DNA from: Pseudomonas xantholysinigenes
GTDB taxonomy: Bacteria > Pseudomonadota > Gammaproteobacteria > Pseudomonadales > Pseudomonadaceae
Length of the DNA stretch: 64,000 nucleotides
Assembly: GCF_014268885.2 (NCBI RefSeq)
Contig: NZ_CP077095.1
Location: forward strand, 4,433,001 to 4,497,000
Direction of reading: 5' to 3'
Both the position numbers and the translations under genes were made by a program. Under the pieces are notes generated by a model. It worked only from the letters and a program-made list of their open reading frames with translations, did not search any database and was not told the origin of the DNA. This document shows, one piece after another, positions 62,919 to 64,000 of this stretch; position 1 is the stretch's first letter; each line of letters starts with the position of its first letter.

Positions 62919-64000
62919 TCAGAGCAGCACCACATCGTATTGTTCCTGGGAATACATGGACTCGACCTGGAAGCGAATGGTTCGCCCGATGAAGGTCTCC
63001 AGCTCGGCGACGTTGCCCGATTCTTCATCGAGCAGGCGGTCCACCACCTTCTGGTTGGCCAGCACACGATAGCCTTCGGCCTGGTAGGCACGGGCCTCGC
63101 GGAGGATCTCGCGGAAAATTTCGTAACAGATCGTCTCGGGGGTCTTCAGCTTGCCGCGCCCCTGGCAGGCCGCGCAGGGTTCGCACAGCACCTGTTCGAG
63201 GCTTTCACGGGTACGCTTGCGGGTCATCTGCACCAGGCCCAACTCGGTGATGCCGATGATGTTGGTCTTGGCATGATCACGCTCGAGTTGCTTCTCCAGG
63301 GTCCGCAGGACCTGGCGCTGATGCTCCTCGTCCTCCATGTCGATGAAGTCGATGATGATGATCCCGCCGATGTTGCGCAGGCGCAGTTGCCGGGCAATGG
63401 CAGTGGCCGCCTCGAGATTGGTCTTGAAGATGGTCTCTTCGAGGTTGCGGTGGCCAACGAAGGCACCAGTGTTGACGTCGATGGTGGTCATAGCCTCGGC
63501 CGGGTCGACCACCAGGTAGCCTCCGGACTTGAGCGGCACCTTGCGCTCCAGGGCACGCTGGATCTCGTCTTCGACGCCATACAGGTCAAAGATCGGCCGT
63601 TCGCCGGGGTAGTGCTCCAGGCGATCAGCGATTTCCGGCATCAGTTCGGCGACGAACTGCGTGGTTTTCTGGAAGTTTTCCCGCGAGTCGATGCGGATCT
63701 TCTCGATCTTCGGGTTGACCAGGTCGCGCAGGGTGCGCAGCGCCAAGCCCAGGTCCTCGTAGATGACCGTGGGCGCGCCGCAGGTCTTGATCTGCGAGCC
63801 GATCTGCTCCCACAGGCGGCGCAGGTAGCGGATGTCCTGGAGGATGTCTTCGGCCCGTGCGCCTTCGGCGGCAGTGCGCAGGATGAAGCCGCCGGCGTCC
63901 TTCATGTCTTCCTGGGCCATGCAGTCGGTGACCACCTGCTTGAGGCGCTCGCGCTCGGCTTCTTCCTCGATCTTCAGGGAAATACCGACATGGCTGCTGC
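62919..64000 (-). CDS. rng: Ribonuclease G, C-terminal part (window edge)
   Basis: About 360 residues are present; the N-terminal S1 domain lies beyond the window. The visible end reads SSHVGISLKIEEEAERERLK, where the S1 domain joins the RNase H-like part. The catalytic aspartates are in IIIIDFIDMEDEEHQ, and the zinc-link cysteines are in CEPCAACQGRGKLKTPE. It cleaves single-stranded A/U-rich RNA and matures the 5' end of 16S rRNA. The gap of 82 bp to yhdP suggests a shared transcript. Confidence 0.95.
   Translation of the reverse strand, partial: SSHVGISLKIEEEAERERLKQVVTDCMAQEDMKDAGGFILRTAAEGARAEDILQDIRYLRRLWEQIGSQIKTCGAPTVIYEDLGLALRTLRDLVNPKIEKIRIDSRENFQKTTQFVAELMPEIADRLEHYPGERPIFDLYGVEDEIQRALERKVPLKSGGYLVVDPAEAMTTIDVNTGAFVGHRNLEETIFKTNLEAATAIARQLRLRNIGGIIIIDFIDMEDEEHQRQVLRTLEKQLERDHAKTNIIGITELGLVQMTRKRTRESLEQVLCEPCAACQGRGKLKTPETICYEIFREILREARAYQAEGYRVLANQKVVDRLLDEESGNVAELETFIGRTIRFQVESMYSQEQYDVVLL

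Overview
This 64 kb window is chromosomal core sequence from a Pseudomonas, most likely the P. putida group. The evidence is high GC, GC-ending codons throughout, many P. putida-type REP palindromes (core gcgggtttacccgcg or gcggccttgtgtcgcgaaagg), and a gene order I recognise from P. putida: hemO, arcDABC, gcsR-gcvHP-sdaA-gcvT, lptFG/pepA/holC/valS, rlmF/hupN/ndpA, hisCDG-murA-ibaG-mla, kdsD-lpt-rpoN-hpf-ptsN-rapZ-ptsO, fagA-fumC-orfX-sodA, pmbA/darP/tldD, yhdP-rng. I see no prophage, integrated island, CRISPR array, rRNA or tRNA.

Layout. 1-2.2 kb: end of a heme/hemoglobin TonB-dependent receptor, a heme oxygenase and a DUF454 membrane protein (iron from heme). 2.3-3.6 kb: a CaiB/BaiF CoA-transferase. 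3.9-11.1 kb: the arginine deiminase pathway, with two divergent arcD-type antiporters, an Anr-type promoter in front of the right-hand arcD, then arcA, arcB, arcC and a DUF5064-like gene. 11.2-19 kb: the enhancer-binding regulator GcsR, its candidate operator boxes and a clear -24/-12 (sigma-54) promoter, then gcvH-gcvP-sdaA-gcvT, which would convert glycine and serine to one-carbon units, ammonia and pyruvate. 19.3-22.5 kb: a cold-shock gene, an RDD membrane protein and lptF/lptG. 22.8-28.2 kb: pepA, holC, an unassigned gene and valS. 28.3-31 kb: rlmF and the nucleoid proteins HupN and NdpA. 31-34.2 kb: a small accessory cluster (GIY-YIG protein, NTF2-like protein, MFS transporter, GntR regulator).

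34.2-35.25 kb is the largest gene-free stretch. It holds a large imperfect inverted repeat (arms of about 290 bp) whose spacer contains a hexanucleotide microsatellite and a REP pair. 35.2-43.2 kb (minus strand): mlaFEDCB, ibaG, murA, hisG, hisD, hisC. 43.4-50.4 kb (plus strand): Kdo synthesis, LPS export, RpoN and nitrogen-PTS genes. 50.5-54.3 kb (minus): Fur-box-controlled fagA-fumC-orfX-sodA plus a ZIP transporter, an iron-starvation set replacing iron enzymes with iron-free fumarase and Mn-SOD. 54.4-64 kb: pmbA, darP, tldD, a nitrilase-like amidase, yhdP and the 3' part of rng.

I did not find a clearly new multi-gene system. The least explained elements are intergenic: the 34.3-35.16 kb inverted repeat, composite REP arrays with exact 119- and 134-bp periods sharing a body at three loci, a 140-bp element ending in tttgtacgaaaagt, and a perfect 13-bp-arm hairpin after gcvT. 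Among proteins, those without an assigned role are FagA, OrfX, the product of the gene between holC and valS, and the DUF5064-like protein at the end of the arc operon. Functional names rest on recognising protein families by eye; no database search was run.
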